A DNA stretch of 64,000 nt, taken from NCBI RefSeq assembly GCF_021654795.1, contig NZ_AP025344.1:2356501-2420500 (forward strand). The letters are read 5' to 3'. This document shows positions 8,946 through 17,696 of the stretch, piece after piece. The position numbers and the translations under genes were made by a program. Every line of letters begins with the position of its first letter. Position 1 is the stretch's first letter. Below the pieces are notes generated by a model, which saw only the letters and a list, made by a program, of their open reading frames with translations, made no database searches and had not been told where the DNA came from. The DNA comes from Paenibacillus dendritiformis (GTDB taxonomy: Bacteria; Bacillota; Bacilli; Paenibacillales; Paenibacillaceae).

Positions 8946-9710
8946 ATGGAGTACAAACAGTGGTATATGGAATATAAAATACATAAGAACCGCCCCGGAT
9001 TGCTGGGTGACATTGCGTCTCTCCTAGGGATGCTGGAGGTCAACATTTTGACCATTAACGGGGTAGAAGATAAGACCAGGGGCATGCTTCTTCAGACCGA
9101 TGACGACGAGAAAATCGAAATCATGGGCAAGATGTTGAAAAAAGTCGACAATATTACGGTGTCCGCGCTGCGGCAGCCTCGGCTGGTGGATATTTTGGCG
9201 GTGCGCCACGGGCGTTATATCGAGCGCGATTCGGACGATCGGAAGACGTTCCGCTTTACAAGGGACGAACTTGGCCTGCTCGTCGATTTCCTTGGCGAAA
9301 TTTTCAAACGCGACGGCCATCAGGTGATTGGCGTTCGCGGCATGCCGAGAGTAGGCAAGACGGAGTCCATCATTGCCGGAAGCGTCTGCTCCATGAAGCG
9401 CTGGTCCTTCGTTTCTTCGACGCTTCTGCGCCAGACGGTGCGAAGCCAGATGTCCGAGGACGAGATGAATGTCAACAATATTTTCATTATCGACGGCATC
9501 GTGAGCACCATTCGGTCCAATGAACGCCACGCGGCCTTGCTGCAGGAAATTCTCGGGATGCCGTCGACGAAGGTCATCGAGCACCCGGATATTTTCGTGA
9601 AGGAAACCCGCTACGACTATGATTTCTTCGATTATATCATTGAATTGCGGAACAGCCCGGATGAAGAGATTACATATGAGTCTTTTACGGCGAATTATTA
9701 TGATTTTTAA
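8946..9710 (+). CDS. ymfK: DUF3388 protein YmfK
   Basis: YmfK/DUF3388 family. I chose the ATG at 8946 because GAGGTG lies 5 nt ahead and the family sequence begins at MEYKQWYMEYKIHKNRPGLL; a longer in-frame ORF runs back to 8844 without a Shine-Dalgarno. Residues ~1-80 resemble an ACT-like regulatory fold (NRPGLLGDIASLLGMLEVNI). GMPRVGKT near residue 135 is a P-loop. This suggests a ligand-controlled nucleotide-binding protein, but no activity is established. It lies just upstream of rodZ. Confidence 0.83.
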   Translation: MEYKQWYMEYKIHKNRPGLLGDIASLLGMLEVNILTINGVEDKTRGMLLQTDDDEKIEIMGKMLKKVDNITVSALRQPRLVDILAVRHGRYIERDSDDRKTFRFTRDELGLLVDFLGEIFKRDGHQVIGVRGMPRVGKTESIIAGSVCSMKRWSFVSSTLLRQTVRSQMSEDEMNVNNIFIIDGIVSTIRSNERHAALLQEILGMPSTKVIEHPDIFVKETRYDYDFFDYIIELRNSPDEEITYESFTANYYDF

Positions 9711-9760
9711 ATAGGATAAAAGCACCAACCGGACAGAGATTTTGCGCAGGAGGTGAAAAT

Positions 9761-10678
9761 GTGTCGGAATTGGGGCAGTTGTTAAAAAAGGCCAGGCTTG
9801 AAAAGGGCCTCACACTGGATGACGTTCAAGAAGCGACCAAAATCCGCAAGCGTTATCTGGAAGCGATAGAAGAAGGGGATTACAAAGTGCTGCCGGGCTC
9901 GTTCTACGTACGCGCCTTCATTAAGACGTACGCGGAGACGGTGGGCTTGAATCCGGATGAGCTCCTGCAATTTTATCGCAACGATATTCCCGCTCCGGAA
10001 GTGGAGACAACGGTAGAGCCCATGATTCGGAAGAAGCGCCGTGCTGTTCATTCGGACAAATTCGGGCGCTGGGCGACGACGATTTTAATGTGGGCATTTT
10101 TGGCCCTGATCATCGTGATTGTGTATTTTTATGTGGTGAACAACAAAACGCCGGATAATCAGACATCTGACAATTCCGGAATTATAAGCGGCACTCCTGC
10201 TCCTGGGCAGACCACGCCGGGCAACGGCGCTCAGACTCCGTCCACGGGCAGCGGCGGCGGAACGAAGGAGCCGGAGACAACGGCGCCGCCGGTCGAACCG
10301 GAGAAGGAGCCAATCGTCGTGCGCACGTCGGCCAACGCATTTGACTATGCCGTCGCATCGCCGGAAGCCGGCAAGGCAGAGGCCGAGATTGCCGCGACAG
10401 GCCGAAGCTGGATCTCGGTGCGGGAAGGCAGCGGCCAAGGCAAGATATTGTTCGAGGACACGGTTGACGCCGATTTCAAGCAAACCTTTGAAATCCCGGA
10501 AGCGGGATTGTATTTCCGATCCGGAAGAACGGACAATACGTCCATTACGGTATTCGGCCAGACGCTGGATGACGGTAATTCCTCCAATAACCCAACCAAT
10601 GTCATCGTCAAGGTCGTCTCCTATGAGGAGGCGGAGAAGCTGGCGGCGGAAGGCGGGGACGCTTCCGGAAGCCAGTAA
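9761..10678 (+). CDS. rodZ: RodZ-like membrane protein (YmfM)
   Basis: Bitopic membrane protein that couples cytoplasmic MreB to the elongation machinery. The GTG start follows AGGAGGTG. Residues ~1-70 are a helix-turn-helix domain (LGQLLKKARLEKGLTLDDVQEATKIRKRYLEAIEEGDY). The segment at ~104-126 is one transmembrane helix. A Thr/Pro/Gly-rich extracytoplasmic linker follows, then a C-terminal beta-rich DUF4115-like domain (RSWISVREGSG, near ~205). Total 305 residues. Synteny matches ymfM of B. subtilis. Confidence 0.9.
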   Translation: MSELGQLLKKARLEKGLTLDDVQEATKIRKRYLEAIEEGDYKVLPGSFYVRAFIKTYAETVGLNPDELLQFYRNDIPAPEVETTVEPMIRKKRRAVHSDKFGRWATTILMWAFLALIIVIVYFYVVNNKTPDNQTSDNSGIISGTPAPGQTTPGNGAQTPSTGSGGGTKEPETTAPPVEPEKEPIVVRTSANAFDYAVASPEAGKAEAEIAATGRSWISVREGSGQGKILFEDTVDADFKQTFEIPEAGLYFRSGRTDNTSITVFGQTLDDGNSSNNPTNVIVKVVSYEEAEKLAAEGGDASGSQ

Positions 10679-10778
10679 CCAGTAACTAGAGCGCAACCGG
10701 CTTGGACCGTAGCTCATTCAAAGAAAGAGGAGCTGGCGCCCGCGCCTTCCTCGGCGATCGCATAATCCCACCTGAACG

Positions 10779-10815
10779 GGAGAGAATAATGTTGCGGCTT
10801 ACGTTTATTCTCTCC
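10779..10815. repeat. Perfect 11-bp inverted repeat before a small membrane gene
   Basis: GGAGAGAATAA (10779-10789) and TTATTCTCTCC (10805-10815) with a 15-nt spacer, 18 nt ahead of the next start codon. It could be an operator or a leader hairpin near the ribosome binding site. Confidence 0.6.
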
Positions 10816-10833
10816 GGAAGCGAGGTGTCGAAC

Positions 10834-10998
10834 ATGGCAGTAAGTTGGATCGTTACAGGCTTGGGCGTCATTGTCAGCTTGTTGGGTTATTACTTGACTC
10901 CGAGCGCATGGGGCTACGGAATTTTGGGCTTTGGGCTGGCGCATATTGTGCTTGGCGTGCTGGATATGTTCCGCGCTCCTTCGCGCAGCCGTTACTAA
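10834..10998 (+). CDS. Small hydrophobic membrane protein
   Basis: A 54-residue protein starting at an ATG preceded by GCGAGGTG. The frame is open further upstream, but across the inverted repeat and without a Shine-Dalgarno. It has two hydrophobic helices (WIVTGLGVIVSLLGYYL and GYGILGFGLAHIVLGVLDMF) and a basic C-terminus, RAPSRSRY. No family recognised. It lies between rodZ and yajQ and is followed by a strong hairpin, which suggests an expressed unit of its own. Confidence 0.6.
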   Translation: MAVSWIVTGLGVIVSLLGYYLTPSAWGYGILGFGLAHIVLGVLDMFRAPSRSRY

Positions 10999-11007
10999 AT
11001 GCCGTTA

Positions 11008-11059
11008 ACAGCACAGGCATTCCTTTATGCTGAACCGCGGAGGAGTGCCTTTGTGCTGT
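11008..11059 (+). terminator. Long hairpin after the small membrane gene
   Basis: ACAGCACA+GGCATTCCT pairs with AGGAGTGCC+TGTGCTGT, about 17 bp with a TT bulge. The sequence after it is ATTTATAC rather than a long U-run, so terminator function is likely but not certain. Confidence 0.6.
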
Positions 11060-11101
11060 ATTTATACTATGGTTGTTCATGTACTTTAGAGAAAGGGAGA
11101 G

Positions 11102-11596
11102 ATGAACGTGGCCGAGTACTCATTTGATATCGTATCGAAGATGGATATGCAGGAGTTGAATAACGCCGTCCAGCAAGCGGTGAAGGAGATCGGGGGACGG
11201 TATGATTTCAAGTCCAGCAAAAGCGACATCTCGCTGGACAAAAATGAACTGGTCGTCCTGTCCGACGACGAATATAAGCTGAAGAGCGTGCTCGATATTC
11301 TTCAATCGAAAATGATAAAACGGGGATTGTCGCCCAAAAATATGCAATATGGCAAAATCGAGCCGGCTTCGGGCGGTACGGTCCGCCAACGCATCCAGCT
11401 GAAGCAAGGCATCGAGCAGGATATCGCCAAAAAAATCAACATCTTGATTCGAGACTCCAAGTTGAAGGTGAAAAGTCAAATTCAGGGCGACCAGCTTCGG
11501 GTAACCGGCAAAAACAAAGATGATTTGCAGGCCGTTATGCAATTGCTGAGAGAAGCCGATATTCCATTGGATTTGCAATTTACGAATTACCGCTAA
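11102..11596 (+). CDS. yajQ: YajQ/DUF520 family nucleotide-binding protein
   Basis: UPF0234/YajQ family, 164 residues, the usual length. It begins [19 protein letters not shown] and shows the family segments RYDFK and [13 protein letters not shown]. Members have two small alpha/beta domains and have been reported to bind nucleotides such as cyclic di-GMP, but the role in Firmicutes is unclear. It has a Shine-Dalgarno (AGAAAGGGAGAG) and a downstream terminator. Confidence 0.88.
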   Translation: MNVAEYSFDIVSKMDMQELNNAVQQAVKEIGGRYDFKSSKSDISLDKNELVVLSDDEYKLKSVLDILQSKMIKRGLSPKNMQYGKIEPASGGTVRQRIQLKQGIEQDIAKKINILIRDSKLKVKSQIQGDQLRVTGKNKDDLQAVMQLLREADIPLDLQFTNYR

Positions 11597-11717
11597 GATA
11601 ATGGAAACATGCCGGGAAAGCATATGCTTTTGGAGAGTGAATCCAAGGTTCCATGTCGATTGCCTTCCTGCATAACTTCGTGATCATAATCGGACAAAGC
11701 CCTTCATCCCTGTCTAT

Positions 11718-11750
11718 AGGAGAGAGATGGTGGGCTTCTCCTGTTTTTTT
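11718..11750 (+). terminator. Intrinsic terminator upstream of rimO
   Basis: AGGAGA/TCTCCT stem with a 13-nt loop, G, then seven T residues. It lies 121 nt after yajQ and overlaps the -35 box of the rimO promoter by two bases. Confidence 0.75.
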
Positions 11751-11777
11751 GACGAGGAGTGAACCGTGTATTATACT
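11749..11777 (+). promoter_or_regulatory. Sigma-A promoter for rimO-pgsA
   Basis: TTGACG (11749-11754), 17-nt spacer, TATACT (11772-11777). Predicted start near 11784, giving a leader of about 175 nt. The leader contains an imperfect hairpin (GGTTATG/CGTAAC, near 11838-11862) and AAAGAGCC/GGCCTTT near 11900-11925. Confidence 0.8.
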
Positions 11778-11960
11778 GATGAGATAGAAAAGGCGTTTAA
11801 ATATCGTCTCTTATTGCTAGAATAAATATACATGGATTGGTTATGAAGATGCGTAACATCCATAATTGTTCTTGAGCCGTTATACACATTTATTGCTATT
11901 CAAAGAGCCTTATATACGGCCTTTATTATTGCTGCTGCAGATGGGTTGGGGGATGTATAC

Positions 11961-13289
11961 ATGACAGAACAAATCAAAATCGTAACGCTGGGCTGCGACA
12001 AAAACTTGGTGGATTCCGAGATTATGTCCGGAATAATGGATCAGTACGGGCATGAATTGGTAGAAAACGCGGAGGATGCGACCGTCATTATCGTCAATAC
12101 TTGCGGCTTCATCGATGCAGCGAAGGAAGAATCGGTCAATACGATTTTGGAACTGGCAGACTTGAAGGAGACCGCCCGCCTGAAGGCGCTCATCGTCTCC
12201 GGATGTCTGACGCAGCGATACAAGGAGCAATTGTTGGAGGAAATGCCGGAAATCGACGGGATCGTCGGCACGGGGGATTTCCACAAGATTAACGATATCG
12301 TCGCTGAAGCGCTCCAAGGCAAGAAACCGGTCCGCGTTGGCAATCCGGTATTCAATTATGAGCAGATCTTGCCGCGCAAAGTCGCCACGCCGCGCTATAC
12401 CGCCTATGTCAAAATCGCGGAGGGCTGCGATAACAATTGCACCTTCTGCAGCATTCCGATTATGCGGGGCAAATTCCGCAGCCGCTCGATGGAATCGATT
12501 CTGGCCGAGGTCAAGCAACTCGCGGAGCAAGGCGTCAAGGAGATCAGTCTGATTGCGCAAGACTCCACCAACTATGGCGTCGATCTGTATGACGGCTTCA
12601 AGCTGCCGGAATTAATGAACAAAGTGAGCGAAGTGCCCGGCGTCGAGTGGGTTCGCCTGCATTATGCGTATCCGGGATTTTTCACGGAAGAGCTGATCGA
12701 CATGATCGCCGTGAATCCGAAGATCTGCAAATATGTCGATATGCCGCTGCAGCATAGCGCGGACACGATTCTGAAGCGGATGCGCCGGCCAGGCCGCCAG
12801 CGCGATTCCCGCGAGCTGGTTCGCAAAATCCGGGCCCGGATTCCGGAAGTGGCCCTCCGCACTTCGATTATCGTCGGCTTTCCGGGCGAGACGGACGAAG
12901 ATTTTGAAAATTTGGCTTCCTTCGTCCGCGAAATGAAATTCGATCGCCTCGGCGTCTTCACTTATTCTCCGGAAGAAGGGACAGCGGCCACCAGGCTTCC
13001 GGATCATGTGCCGGATGAAGTGAAGGAATGGCGCGCGAATACGCTGATGGAGATCCAGCGCGAAGTGTCGAAGAACGTGAATGAACGCCATGTCGGCCGC
13101 ACCCTGGACGTGCTGGTTGAGCGCTATGACGGCCGCAACGACGTATATATCGGACGTTCGCAGTACGATGCGCCGGAGATTGACGGCGAGGTATTCATCT
13201 CGAACTGCAAAGTGAACATCGGGGAGATCGCCAAAGTTAGAATTACGCATGCACTGGAATTTGATTTGGCCGGGGAGGGTGTCTTGTGA
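11961..13289 (+). CDS. rimO: Ribosomal protein S12 methylthiotransferase RimO
   Basis: Radical SAM enzyme that methylthiolates the conserved Asp of ribosomal protein S12. An N-terminal UPF0004 domain has cluster-binding Cys residues (LGCDKN; NTCGFID; SGCLTQRY). The radical SAM motif CDNNCTFC is near residue 155, and a C-terminal TRAM domain is present. It gives 442 residues from the ATG preceded by GGGGGAT; an in-frame TTG at 11946 is an alternative. Separation from MiaB rests on IVTLGCDKNLVDSE and IPIMRGKFRSR, typical of RimO; the window has a separate miaB. The stop overlaps the pgsA start (GTGA). Confidence 0.92.
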   Translation: MTEQIKIVTLGCDKNLVDSEIMSGIMDQYGHELVENAEDATVIIVNTCGFIDAAKEESVNTILELADLKETARLKALIVSGCLTQRYKEQLLEEMPEIDGIVGTGDFHKINDIVAEALQGKKPVRVGNPVFNYEQILPRKVATPRYTAYVKIAEGCDNNCTFCSIPIMRGKFRSRSMESILAEVKQLAEQGVKEISLIAQDSTNYGVDLYDGFKLPELMNKVSEVPGVEWVRLHYAYPGFFTEELIDMIAVNPKICKYVDMPLQHSADTILKRMRRPGRQRDSRELVRKIRARIPEVALRTSIIVGFPGETDEDFENLASFVREMKFDRLGVFTYSPEEGTAATRLPDHVPDEVKEWRANTLMEIQREVSKNVNERHVGRTLDVLVERYDGRNDVYIGRSQYDAPEIDGEVFISNCKVNIGEIAKVRITHALEFDLAGEGVL

Positions 13290-13864
13290 ATCTGGCGAAC
13301 AAGATCACGTTAACTCGCATATTTCTTGTGCCGATCATGATGTTCTTCTTGCTGGTGAATTTTGATTATTTGCCGCCGATTCAGATAGAAGACTTCTATA
13401 TAACGTATAATCAGATTATCGCGGCTCTTATCTTCATTATTGCGGCCAGCACCGATGGCGTGGACGGCTATATCGCCCGCAAGCGCAAGATGGTGACGAA
13501 CCTGGGCAAGCTGCTGGATCCGTTGGCAGACAAGCTGCTGGTGGCCGCCGTTCTCATCTCGCTGGTAGAGATGGGCAAATGCGACGCCTTGATCGCGATC
13601 GTCATCATCAGCCGCGAGTTCGCCGTTACGGGGCTTCGCCAGGTAGCTCTGCTGGAAGGGACGGTCATGGCGGCGAGCAAGTGGGGGAAATGGAAGACGG
13701 CCACCCAGATTACCGCCATCGTCGCGATGCTGCTGAACAATTTTCCGTTTGTTCTGGTGGGCATTCCGTTCGACGTGATCTCTACCTGGATCGCTGCTAT
13801 CATTACGATCTATTCGGGTATTGATTATTTTGTCAAAAATAAAAGTGTGCTTCATTTCTCGTAG
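13286..13864 (+). CDS. pgsA: CDP-diacylglycerol-glycerol-3-phosphate 3-phosphatidyltransferase
   Basis: Integral membrane enzyme making phosphatidylglycerophosphate, the first committed step to phosphatidylglycerol and cardiolipin. The CDP-alcohol phosphotransferase motif is complete: DGVDGYIAR followed by GKLLDPLADK (residues ~62-90). Several hydrophobic helices span the 192 residues. The GTG start overlaps the rimO stop by four bases. Gene order pgsA-cinA-recA is as in Bacillus. Confidence 0.93.
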   Translation: MNLANKITLTRIFLVPIMMFFLLVNFDYLPPIQIEDFYITYNQIIAALIFIIAASTDGVDGYIARKRKMVTNLGKLLDPLADKLLVAAVLISLVEMGKCDALIAIVIISREFAVTGLRQVALLEGTVMAASKWGKWKTATQITAIVAMLLNNFPFVLVGIPFDVISTWIAAIITIYSGIDYFVKNKSVLHFS

Positions 13865-13878
13865 CCTGTCTGCAGGAC

Positions 13879-13928
13879 AATAGGCGCTTTTTCCCGTCTG
13901 GACCAGTGTGGAAAAAGGCCTATTTTTT
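13879..13928 (+). terminator. Intrinsic terminator after pgsA
   Basis: AATAGGC-CTTTTTCC pairs with GGAAAAAG-GCCTATT (about 15 bp with one mismatch), running into TTTTTT. Confidence 0.88.
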
Positions 13929-13993
13929 CTTGGATGGAGTGCGGTATGATTCGAAATGTGCACGTATGCTGAACAGAAAAGGGATGATGTGGG

Positions 13994-15250
13994 ATGAATG
14001 CGGAAATCATTGCCGTAGGCACCGAGCTGCTGCTCGGCGAAATCGTCAACACGAATGCGCAGTTTATTTCGCAGCAATTGGCGCTGCTTGGCATCGACGT
14101 TTATTTTCAGACGGTGGTCGGAGATAATCCGCATCGGCTTCGCCATGTGCTTGAGACAGCGAGAACCCGTTCGCGGCTCATTATTTTGACCGGCGGCCTT
14201 GGGCCGACGATGGATGATATTACGAAGGATATCGTGGCCGAACTGCTGGGACGGAGAACCTTCCTGGACGAAGCGGCGGTGGGCAGGATGGAGCAAATGT
14301 TCTCCCGCCGGGGCACGCCTATGGTGGAGAGCAACAAGCGCCAGGCGATGGTGATCGAGGGGGCCGCGGTTCTGCCGAATGCGACGGGGCTTGCGCTTGG
14401 CAGCGCGCTGTTGGCGGACGGAACGGCCTTCATCCTGCTGCCGGGACCGCCGCGCGAGATGAAGCCGATGTTCGAGCAGGAAGTCATTCCGTGGCTGCGC
14501 GGCAGCGGATTGCTGGACCATTCGGTGCTGCATACGCGGAAGCTCAAATTCGCGGGAATTGGCGAGTCGAAGCTGGAGGATATGCTCCGCGACCTGATTG
14601 AGGCGCAGGACCATACGACGATTGCCACTTATGCGAAGGAAGGGGAAGTGCTGGTCCGCCTCGCGACGAAGACGGCGGATGAACAGGAAGCGGCGCAGCG
14701 TCTCGGAGAGACGGAGTCGGCCATTATAAGCCGTATCGGGGAATATATGTTCGCGGCGGAAGATATCTCTCTGCCCGAGGCGCTGCTCCACCTGATGAGC
14801 GAACGGAACCTTACGCTGTCTGCGGCCGAGAGCTGCACCGGCGGCTTGTTCGCCGAGATGATGACGTCCGTGCCGGGAAGCTCTGAGGTGTTCCAGGGGG
14901 GTGCCGTCACGTACTCGAACGAGATGAAGGAGCGAATCCTCGGCGTTCCGCACGAGCTTCTCGAAGGGGAGCAGGCGCCTGGAGCCGTCAGCGCCGAGAC
15001 GGCGAAGGCGATGGCGGAAGGGATGCAGGACATCGCGGACACCGACTTCGCGATCGCGATCACGGGCGTCGCCGGACCGGGCCATTCCGAACGGAAGCCG
15101 GTCGGCCTCGTCTATATCGCCATCGCCGAGAAGGGGAGAGACACGCAGGTCGAGGAGCTTCGCTTGACGGGAGACCGTTCGACGATTCGTCTGAGAACGG
15201 TGAATGCGGTCATGTACCGGCTGTGGAGCCGTGCCCGTCAGCATGGCTAA
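13994..15250 (+). CDS. cinA: CinA family protein (competence/damage-inducible)
   Basis: Two-domain CinA of 418 residues. The N-terminal MoaB/MogA-like domain (~1-170; AEIIAVGTELLLGEIVNTN, TGGLGPTMDDITK) is linked in the family to ADP-ribose pyrophosphatase activity. The C-terminal PncC-like domain (~255-415; LSAAESCTGGLFAEMMTSVPGSSEVFQGG, ITGVAGPG) is linked to NMN deamidase activity. It is placed directly before recA, with its own terminator between. The NMN deamidase half may connect to the pncA/pncB salvage genes further along. Confidence 0.92.
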   Translation: MNAEIIAVGTELLLGEIVNTNAQFISQQLALLGIDVYFQTVVGDNPHRLRHVLETARTRSRLIILTGGLGPTMDDITKDIVAELLGRRTFLDEAAVGRMEQMFSRRGTPMVESNKRQAMVIEGAAVLPNATGLALGSALLADGTAFILLPGPPREMKPMFEQEVIPWLRGSGLLDHSVLHTRKLKFAGIGESKLEDMLRDLIEAQDHTTIATYAKEGEVLVRLATKTADEQEAAQRLGETESAIISRIGEYMFAAEDISLPEALLHLMSERNLTLSAAESCTGGLFAEMMTSVPGSSEVFQGGAVTYSNEMKERILGVPHELLEGEQAPGAVSAETAKAMAEGMQDIADTDFAIAITGVAGPGHSERKPVGLVYIAIAEKGRDTQVEELRLTGDRSTIRLRTVNAVMYRLWSRARQHG

Positions 15251-15297
15251 GCTTGACCGGTTTGGCGGAAGCCGTTACAATTGAATGGACGGAAGAA

Positions 15298-15335
15298 CCG
15301 CAGCAAGGCGCATGCCGCTTTTGTTGCGGTTTTTT
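15298..15335 (+). terminator. Intrinsic terminator after cinA
   Basis: CCGCAGCAA/TTGTTGCGG (9 bp, one mismatch) followed by six T residues. Confidence 0.85.
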
Positions 15336-15409
15336 GCGTCCAAGGGGAGGAGGATGCTGAAGAACGTTCCTTTTATGGAATCTTAAGGTAAAGACTGCCG
15401 TGAAAAAAA

Positions 15410-15423
15410 CGAATGTATGTTCG
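15410..15423 (+). promoter_or_regulatory. LexA (SOS) box of recA
   Basis: CGAATGTATGTTCG matches the Bacillus LexA/DinR consensus CGAACRNRYGTTYG at all but the fifth position. It ends 9 nt upstream of the recA -35 hexamer. Confidence 0.85.
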
Positions 15424-15432
15424 AAAAAAAGC

Positions 15433-15461
15433 TTGGCAAACGGATCGAAAGACGGTATGAT
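15433..15461 (+). promoter_or_regulatory. recA promoter
   Basis: TTGGCA (15433-15438), 17-nt spacer, TATGAT (15456-15461). Start predicted near 15468, about 27 nt before the recA GTG. Confidence 0.85.
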
Positions 15462-15494
15462 AGAGGTATCAAATGGAACAAAGGAAGTGAGTAT

Positions 15495-16553
15495 GTGTCA
15501 GATCGCCGCGCTGCATTAGAAATGGCATTGCGCCAAATCGAGAAACAATTCGGTAAAGGTTCGATCATGAAACTTGGCGAGTCCAACCACATGCAGGTTG
15601 AGATTGTGCCGAGCGGATCGTTGGCACTTGATATAGCTCTTGGAATCGGCGGATTGCCAAGAGGACGGATTATTGAAGTCTATGGACCGGAATCTTCCGG
15701 TAAGACGACGGTTGCGCTTCACGCGATTGCCGAGGTGCAGAAGGTTGGCGGACAAGCTGCGTTCATCGACGCGGAGCATGCGCTCGATCCTGCATACGCG
15801 AGCAAGCTTGGCGTGAACATCGACGAGTTGCTTCTGTCCCAGCCGGATACTGGGGAGCAGGCGCTCGAGATTGCCGAAGCGCTCGTTCGCAGCGGCGCGG
15901 TGGACATTATCGTCATCGACTCCGTCGCGGCTCTCGTGCCGAAGGCGGAGATTGAAGGGGAGATGGGAGATTCCCACGTCGGTCTGCAAGCGCGTCTCAT
16001 GTCCCAGGCGCTTCGCAAATTGTCCGGGGCGATTAGCAAGTCCAAGACGATCGCGATCTTCATCAACCAGCTTCGCGAGAAGGTCGGCGTTATGTTCGGC
16101 AACCCGGAGACGACGCCGGGCGGCCGCGCATTGAAGTTCTATTCCACGATCCGGCTGGATGTCCGGCGGGTGGAGACGATCAAGCAGGGCAACGACATGA
16201 TCGGGAACCGGACACGCATCAAGGTCGTGAAGAACAAGGTCGCGCCTCCATTCAAGCAGGCGGACATCGATATTATGTACGGCGAAGGGATTTCCCGCGA
16301 AGGAAGCATCGTAGATATCGGCACGGAGATGGACATTATTCAGAAGAGCGGGGCCTGGTATTCGTACGAGGGCGAGCGTCTGGGCCAAGGCCGTGAGAAT
16401 GCGAAGCAGTTCCTGAAGGAAAATCCAGAGATCGCGCTGACGATCGAGAACAAGGTTCGTGAAGCAAGCAATTTGTCGACGGTGGTCCGGAACCATTCCG
16501 AGCATGATGCCGAAGAGGCGGAGGATGCTCTGGAGCTGGAACTGGAATCGTAA
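15495..16553 (+). CDS. recA: Recombinase RecA
   Basis: DNA strand-exchange ATPase and LexA/UmuD co-protease. The GTG start after AAGGAAGTGA gives 352 residues, beginning [28 protein letters not shown] as in Bacillus RecA. The longer frame back to 15417 contains the promoter and is not coding. Walker A is GPESSGKT (~64-71), Walker B is [11 protein letters not shown], and the L2 loop includes [14 protein letters not shown]. The acidic C-terminus ([17 protein letters not shown]) is the usual regulatory tail. Controlled by a LexA box and closed by its own terminator. Confidence 0.97.
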   Translation: MSDRRAALEMALRQIEKQFGKGSIMKLGESNHMQVEIVPSGSLALDIALGIGGLPRGRIIEVYGPESSGKTTVALHAIAEVQKVGGQAAFIDAEHALDPAYASKLGVNIDELLLSQPDTGEQALEIAEALVRSGAVDIIVIDSVAALVPKAEIEGEMGDSHVGLQARLMSQALRKLSGAISKSKTIAIFINQLREKVGVMFGNPETTPGGRALKFYSTIRLDVRRVETIKQGNDMIGNRTRIKVVKNKVAPPFKQADIDIMYGEGISREGSIVDIGTEMDIIQKSGAWYSYEGERLGQGRENAKQFLKENPEIALTIENKVREASNLSTVVRNHSEHDAEEAEDALELELES

Positions 16554-16565
16554 GCCTGTTTCTGG

Positions 16566-16597
16566 AACAAGCGCCTTCCTGTGAGGGCGCTTGTTTT
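16566..16597 (+). terminator. Intrinsic terminator after recA
   Basis: AACAAGCGCC/GGCGCTTGTT (10 bp), 10-nt loop, then TT; starts 13 nt after the recA stop. Confidence 0.88.
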
Positions 16598-16707
16598 GTC
16601 ATGTCCGTGTACATAAGGATGCGGGGAACGCGAAATCATGCGCGGATGCGGCGAAGTCAATGAATGATGGCTTTGCGGGCGAGGGCGCAGACAGGAGGAG
16701 CAGACGG

Positions 16708-17370
16708 ATGAACAAGCAGGAACGCATCCTGACGATCATGCGGGTGGAGCAGGATCGAACCCAGCGAGGGCGCTATGTCCTGCATTTCGACAGCGGCGAG
16801 TCCCTCAACGTGCATGAGGATGTCATGATCAAGTACCGGCTTCTGAAGGGAGCGGACATCGCTCTCGACGCGCTTGACGATATCGTGCGGGCCGATGAGG
16901 GGAACAAGGCCTATGTGCAGGCGCTGCGCCATCTGCAGCGCAAGCCGAGAACGAGGATGGAGATCATCCGCCATCTGAGCCAGAAGGGCTATGAAGAAGG
17001 AATCGTACGGGAAGTCGTCTCGCGTCTGGAGGAAGAGCGTCTGGTGGACGATCGGGCGTACGCCGAACAGTGGGCATACGAACGAACGGCAATGCATGCG
17101 AAGGGGCGCCGCTTCATTGAGCAGGAGCTGAAGCAGAAGGGCGTGCCGGAGCAGCATATCGCCGCCGCCCTTACTTCTCTCGATCCGGAGGAGGAGCGGG
17201 ACGGAGCTCAGCGCGCTGCGGCCAAGAAATGGCGCCAGACGCAGGGCGAGACGCATATGCGAAAGCAAAAAGTGATTGCTTTCCTGCTACGGCGCGGCTA
17301 TCCGATGGACCTGGCCCGCCGGGCTGCCGAGGAGGCGGCGCAGGAAGCCGATGCGGAGGACGGCTTCTAA
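16708..17370 (+). CDS. recX: Regulatory protein RecX
   Basis: RecX modulates RecA filaments. The ATG follows AGGAGGAG and gives 220 residues; upstream extension to 16591 overlaps the recA terminator and is rejected. The protein is a string of three-helix RecX repeats: RKPRTRMEIIRHLSQKGYEEGIV, then RLVDDRAYAEQWAYERTAMHAKGRRFIEQELKQKGV, then a third ending VIAFLLRRGYPMDLARRA. Placement directly after recA supports the call, although the recA terminator separates most transcripts. Confidence 0.88.
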   Translation: MNKQERILTIMRVEQDRTQRGRYVLHFDSGESLNVHEDVMIKYRLLKGADIALDALDDIVRADEGNKAYVQALRHLQRKPRTRMEIIRHLSQKGYEEGIVREVVSRLEEERLVDDRAYAEQWAYERTAMHAKGRRFIEQELKQKGVPEQHIAAALTSLDPEEERDGAQRAAAKKWRQTQGETHMRKQKVIAFLLRRGYPMDLARRAAEEAAQEADAEDGF

Positions 17371-17414
17371 GCGAGCGGCTCCGGTTAAAGATATCGCTCT
17401 TCGCCGTCATTTGC

Positions 17415-17444
17415 TTGACAATATCTTTTCATGAATAATAAAAT
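17415..17444 (+). promoter_or_regulatory. Promoter of rny
   Basis: Perfect TTGACA (17415-17420), 18-nt spacer, TAAAAT (17439-17444). The predicted transcript has a leader of about 245 nt. Confidence 0.8.
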
Positions 17445-17696
17445 GAACATGTATCTTTATTATCGCGAAATCAGTTTCCACTTCCAGAAATTGATTTCTA
17501 CATGATTCATTTCGCCAATATCATGATTTCCGATTGGCCGCTTTCGGGCGGCGCTCGCCTTCGGGCGTGCACTTCGCCGGCGCTCATGCGTCGGTCCATG
17601 ATACGAACCTGAATTTTGTAATGAAACACGTGAACAACTGAACAAATGAAACCTGTCCCAAGCAGTGCTTGGAGCAACCAACGGGGAGGTGAGGCA
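17445..17696 (+). other. Structured leader of rny
   Basis: Non-coding stretch between the rny promoter and start codon. It holds a 7-bp inverted repeat GAAATCA/TGATTTC (17467-17473, 17492-17498) and then a GC-rich cluster (about 17537-17590) with several mutually exclusive short stems such as GCCGC/GCGGC and CGCC/GGCG. No known riboswitch motif was recognised. Confidence 0.45.

Noticed and set aside
13310..15244. 644-codon leftward ORF opposite pgsA and cinA
   Set aside because: Spans two genes and a terminator in antisense; no domain.
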